Assembly: GCA_963923455.1 (NCBI GenBank)
Contig: CAWULT010000098.1
Span: forward strand, 1 to 17,520
DNA: 17,520 nucleotides
DNA from: CAWULT01 sp963923455
Lineage (GTDB): Bacteria; Acidobacteriota; Vicinamibacteria; Vicinamibacterales; UBA2999
Direction of reading: 5' to 3'
Of the stretch, positions 14,959-17,520 are shown piece by piece. A model generated the notes under the pieces. That model was not told where the DNA came from. It saw only the letters and a program-made list of their open reading frames with translations, and made no database searches. The position numbers and the translations under genes were made by a program. The number at the start of each line of letters is the position of its first letter. Within the stretch, counting starts at the first letter, position 1.

Positions 14959-15821
14959 CCATCCGTGCCACGCGACGTGTCGTCCGGCGGCTCGCGTTCC
15001 TGACGGCGGCCGCGGCTCTGCTCGCGTCCGTCGCGCCCGCCGGTGCGCAGTGGTTTCGCCACCCGATGCCGGGCATCCCGCGCACGGCCGACGGGAGGCC
15101 CGATCTCGCCGCGCCGGCCCCGCGCGCCTCCGACGGGAGGCCAGACCTCTCGGGCGTGTGGCTCACCGACGATCACCTTCCGTGCCCGCCGATGATGCGC
15201 GACGGCGACGACTGCATCGAGAAGATCCCGCTCGCGAAGGCCGCCGCCAGCCTGAGCCTCCTGGTTCCGGGCGGGTTGCCGTATCAGCCGTGGGCGGCCG
15301 CGGCGGTGAAGCAGCGGTCGGCGGACAACTCGAAGGACGACCCGCACGCCCAATGCCTGCCGTCGAACCCGCCACGGCACTACACGCTGCCGCATTACCA
15401 GAAGGTGCTGCAGCTGCCGGGCGTGCTCGTGATGCTGAACGAGTTCAACGCGAGCTACCGCCAGATCTTCACCGACGGCCGCGCGTTGCCCGTCGACCCT
15501 CAGCCCTCATGGAACGGCTACTCGTCTGGCGCATGGGATGGGGACACGCTCGTGGTGCGGACCAACGGGCTCCGCGACGGGCTCTGGCTCGACGTGGCCG
15601 GCAGCCCGATGACCGATGCCGCGACGATTGCCGAGCGCATCCGCCGCCCGCGGTTCGGGACGCTGGAGGTCGCCTTCTCCGTCGACGACCCGAAGGCCTA
15701 CACGCGCCCGTGGACGGTCGTGCTGACGCAGTCGCTCGCCGTCGACGTCGAGCTGGTGGACGAGGTCTGCCTCGAAGGCCTGAAGCCGATGCGCACGGGA
15801 CCTCCGGCGCCAGTGCGATAA
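14955..15821 (+). CDS. Secreted protein of an undescribed family, coupled to the dehydrogenase-like gene
   Basis: 288 aa from a GTG that overlaps the upstream TGA (GTGA), a classic translational-coupling junction. The signal peptide ends GAQ (about residue 31). Two copies of the motif DGRPDL follow (46-51 and 60-65), the second as DGRPDLSGVW, a hallmark of exported Acidobacteriota proteins. The main domain runs ~125-280: C134LPSNPPRHY, a strand LPGVLVMLNEFNASYRQIF, DGR at 174-176, GAWDGDTLVV (W194), GTLEVAFSVDDPKAYTRPW, and a late Cys in DEVCLEG. The same order and motifs occur in the C-terminal half of the fusion protein at 10183-11307. I know no biochemical function; the tight coupling suggests it works with the propeller protein, for instance as a subunit or binding partner. 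Confidence 0.82.
   Translation: MTIRATRRVVRRLAFLTAAAALLASVAPAGAQWFRHPMPGIPRTADGRPDLAAPAPRASDGRPDLSGVWLTDDHLPCPPMMRDGDDCIEKIPLAKAAASLSLLVPGGLPYQPWAAAAVKQRSADNSKDDPHAQCLPSNPPRHYTLPHYQKVLQLPGVLVMLNEFNASYRQIFTDGRALPVDPQPSWNGYSSGAWDGDTLVVRTNGLRDGLWLDVAGSPMTDAATIAERIRRPRFGTLEVAFSVDDPKAYTRPWTVVLTQSLAVDVELVDEVCLEGLKPMRTGPPAPVR
15088..15142 (+). repeat. Short direct repeat encoding the duplicated DGRPDL motif
   Basis: CCGACGGGAGGCC occurs at 15088-15100 and again at 15130-15142, 42 nt (14 codons) apart and in the same reading frame, so it duplicates the N-terminal motif of the exported protein. Confidence 0.7.
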
Positions 15822-15822
15822 T
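15814..15822 (+). promoter_or_regulatory. Extended -10 for a possibly leaderless HDOD gene
   Basis: TGCGATAAT fits the extended -10 pattern and overlaps the TAA stop (15819-15821) of the preceding gene. The ATG at 15832 is only 9 nt beyond it and has no Shine-Dalgarno sequence, so a transcript starting at normal spacing would be leaderless or nearly so. Confidence 0.45.
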
Positions 15823-15831
15823 CAGCACTCG

Positions 15832-16695
15832 ATGCCGCCGTCCCCAGACACGCAGTCGACTCCCACGCACCAGGCGCTCGTCCGCGCCGCGCAGAGCATG
15901 GCGCCGCTCTCGGCCACGGTCGGGCGGCTCGGCACGCTGCTCGGGAGCCGGCATTACTCGGTGGATCAGGTCGAGGCCATCGTGCGGCTCGATGGGCCGC
16001 TCACCGGTCGCCTGCTCCAGTATGCGAACTCCGCCGCCAGTGGCAGCCGGACGCAGATCGGCACCGTGCGCGCCGCGATCGTCCGCGTCGGCGTCGGCTG
16101 GGTGATGAACCTCGCGACGGCGGCCACCGTGCGGCGCGACCTGATGCAGGCGCTGCCCGAGTACGGGCTCTCGGAGGGCGAGCTGTGGCGGCACTCGGTG
16201 GCCACCGCGATCGGCGCCGAGGTCGTGGGCGGCGCGATGAAGACCGAGGCGCCGGCCGAGGCGTTCACCGCGGGCCTGCTGCACGACATCGGCAAGCTGC
16301 TCATCGCACGCTTCCTCGACCCCGCACACCTGCGGCGGCTGGCCGAGGCGCGGGCCGCGGGCAGCGACGCGAGCCGGCGCGCCGAAGCCGATCTGATCGG
16401 CATGAACCACGCGGAGCTGGGCGGGCTGGTCGCGGCCCACTGGAGCCTGCCCGCGCGGCTGGTGGCCGGCATCACGTACCACCACGCGCCGGGAGAGGGC
16501 CACGACCCGATCTGCGACATGGTGCACGTCGCCAATGCGCTCGCGAAGCGGGCGGGCGGCGGTGCACCGGCCGACGACGACGTGCGGGTCCAGCCCGACG
16601 CGCTGGCGCGGCTGCGCATTCCGCCCGCGCGCCTGCCCGCGCTCGCCGACGGCGTCGCCGAACGGATCGAACAGACGGTCGCGAGCATCGGGTAG
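15832..16695 (+). CDS. HDOD-domain signalling protein with intact HD metal residues
   Basis: 287 aa, cytoplasmic (no signal). The HDOD domain spans ~25-235: LSATVGRLGTLLGSRHYSVD, then IVRLDGPLTGRLLQYANSA, then HSVATAIGAEVV (H121), GLLHDIGKLLIARF (H151-D152), MNHAELG (H193), YHHAP (H217-H218) and CDMVHVAN. HDOD proteins act in bacterial signal transduction, often without enzyme activity because the HD residues have decayed. Here the full H…HD…H…HH…D set is present, so a metal site and phosphohydrolase activity remain possible. There is no GYP motif, so it is not a c-di-GMP HD-GYP enzyme, and no attached output or receiver domain. No partner kinase lies in the window. A promoter appears to overlap the preceding stop, giving it separate expression. 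Confidence 0.9.
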   Translation: MPPSPDTQSTPTHQALVRAAQSMAPLSATVGRLGTLLGSRHYSVDQVEAIVRLDGPLTGRLLQYANSAASGSRTQIGTVRAAIVRVGVGWVMNLATAATVRRDLMQALPEYGLSEGELWRHSVATAIGAEVVGGAMKTEAPAEAFTAGLLHDIGKLLIARFLDPAHLRRLAEARAAGSDASRRAEADLIGMNHAELGGLVAAHWSLPARLVAGITYHHAPGEGHDPICDMVHVANALAKRAGGGAPADDDVRVQPDALARLRIPPARLPALADGVAERIEQTVASIG

Positions 16696-16697
16696 CC

Positions 16698-16720
16698 GTC
16701 GCGCCGCCGCCGGCCGCGAC
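16698..16720 (+). other. Weak stem-loop after the HDOD gene
   Basis: GTCGCG (16698-16703) pairs with CGCGAC (16715-16720) around an 11-nt loop in the 43-nt gap before the next gene. It has no T-tract. It could attenuate read-through or be chance. Confidence 0.2.
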
Positions 16721-16738
16721 AGGTCCGAGTCCCTCAAC

Positions 16739-17520
16739 ATGCCCAGCCAGTTCTCCGCCATCGGATTTCACGTGTCGTCCGGAGAGGATCTCGCCTCGCT
16801 GGCGAGCCGCGTCGCCGCCGAGGCCGAGAAGATCACCGTCGGGGCCGGCCAGTACCTCAGATGGGCGCCGCCCTCGGGCGAACAGCTCTGGCTGCAGGTC
16901 AACAACAGCGGCGACGCGATGGGGATGAATCCGCACTTCGCCGGCAAGTCGATGGTGCGGATCGCCGTCGAGGCACGCGTCACGCGCCCGACCCACACGC
17001 CGCTCGACGGGACGTGGCTCGCATGGGCGAATCCACCCGAGGGCGCCGGGACGGGCGGCGACTATCCGTTCGCGTTCGACGCGCCCGACGCGGCGCTGCA
17101 CGGGTCCCTGGCGTTGCCGGCCACGACCGTCGCGCAGATCGCCGCCTTCGCGCAGCAGATCAGCGTCTACGCCACCCTGCCGGACTACGAGGCGGCGCAG
17201 CGCGCGCAGGGGCTGTCGTTCGGATCGCGCGCGTTCATTCCGTCGGGGCTCTTCGCGCCGTCGGGCGAACCGGTGAACCCGCCCGAACCCCACGCGCTCA
17301 TCGCGGGCCACGTGCTCGAGGCCGAGGAGCGGCGCAACTGGCTGACGGGCGAACCGTACTGGTGGGCGCTCCTCGACACGCTGGGCGGCAGCTACGACGT
17401 GGTGATCGACCCGGAGCTCGTCGCCACCCCGCCGGCCGCCGGGTCCATCGTGTCGGGCTGGTTCTGGCTGTCGGGCCGCCTGCGGGACGACCAGCCGCCC
17501 GCGCCGGCGAGCGGCTGGCT
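16739..17520 (+). CDS. Unrecognised cytoplasmic protein (partial, runs off right edge)
   Basis: 260 codons are open from the ATG at 16739 to the window end with no stop. I do not recognise the family. There is no signal peptide or membrane helix. The sequence begins MPSQFSAIGFHVSSGEDLAS, then a strand-rich part with YLRWAPPSGEQLWLQVNNSG and MNPHFAGKSMVRIAVEARV, a middle DYPFAFDAPD, and a later HALIAGHVLEAEERRNWLTG followed by YWWALLDTLGGSYDVVIDPE and GSIVSGWFWLSGRL. The alternating short strands and the 'F.VDPEL…G…SG.FWLSGR' ending suggest a beta-barrel or double-barrel protein of unknown role. The ribosome site is weak (AGG at 16721-16723), so co-translation with the HDOD gene 43 nt upstream is possible. 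Composition matches its neighbours. Confidence 0.75.
   Translation, partial: MPSQFSAIGFHVSSGEDLASLASRVAAEAEKITVGAGQYLRWAPPSGEQLWLQVNNSGDAMGMNPHFAGKSMVRIAVEARVTRPTHTPLDGTWLAWANPPEGAGTGGDYPFAFDAPDAALHGSLALPATTVAQIAAFAQQISVYATLPDYEAAQRAQGLSFGSRAFIPSGLFAPSGEPVNPPEPHALIAGHVLEAEERRNWLTGEPYWWALLDTLGGSYDVVIDPELVATPPAAGSIVSGWFWLSGRLRDDQPPAPASGW

Noticed and set aside
1..17520. tRNA, rRNA, CRISPR arrays, insertion sequences, attachment sites or riboswitches
   Set aside because: No cloverleaf-like sequence, repeat-spacer pattern, transposase motif or long terminal inverted repeat was seen on either strand.

Overview
The DNA is very GC-rich, with strong third-position G/C in every gene. It carries several families typical of soil Acidobacteriota, most like class Vicinamibacteria: an Oar-like TonB-dependent receptor, DUF6152 proteins, and exported proteins with the 'DGRPDLSGVW' signature. 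The taxonomic call is an inference from these families; no rRNA or marker gene is present. Almost every product has a signal peptide or membrane segments, so this is mainly a cell-envelope and secretome region. I saw no tRNA, rRNA, CRISPR array, transposase or phage gene.

Layout. (1) 1-2499, minus strand: a large TonB-dependent receptor running off the left edge. Its last ~50 bases appear inverted relative to the rest of the gene. (2) 2574-3371: a periplasmic PAP2 phosphatase, divergent from the receptor. (3) 3519-7910: a two-gene RND efflux operon (adaptor plus inner-membrane transporter) with no outer-membrane channel gene beside it. (4) 8053-9652: a secreted paraoxonase-like beta-propeller and a small proline-rich secreted protein. 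(5) 12389 down to 9715, minus strand: a compact four-gene operon of small exported proteins (a concanavalin/DUF1080-like sandwich, a small beta-barrel-like protein with a Tat-like signal, a DUF6152 fusion, a free-standing DUF6152), ending in a strong intrinsic terminator at 9661-9693. (6) 12529-13659: a site-2-protease-type M50 metalloprotease with two CBS domains. (7) 13750-15821: a PQQ sugar-dehydrogenase-like propeller overlapping by 4 nt a secreted protein related to the C-terminal half of the DUF6152 fusion. (8) 15832-16695: an HDOD/HD-domain signalling protein. (9) 16739 to the right edge: an unrecognised cytoplasmic protein, cut by the window end.

Points most worth a second look: the apparent inversion or foldback at 1-54; the His-His pair predicted at the mature N-terminus of both DUF6152 proteins, which resembles histidine-brace copper sites; an undescribed secreted domain shared by two separate operons here; an Asn in the catalytic His position of the PQQ-type dehydrogenase; and promoter -10 elements placed so that two mRNAs could be leaderless. 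No stretch longer than 300 bases lacks a gene.
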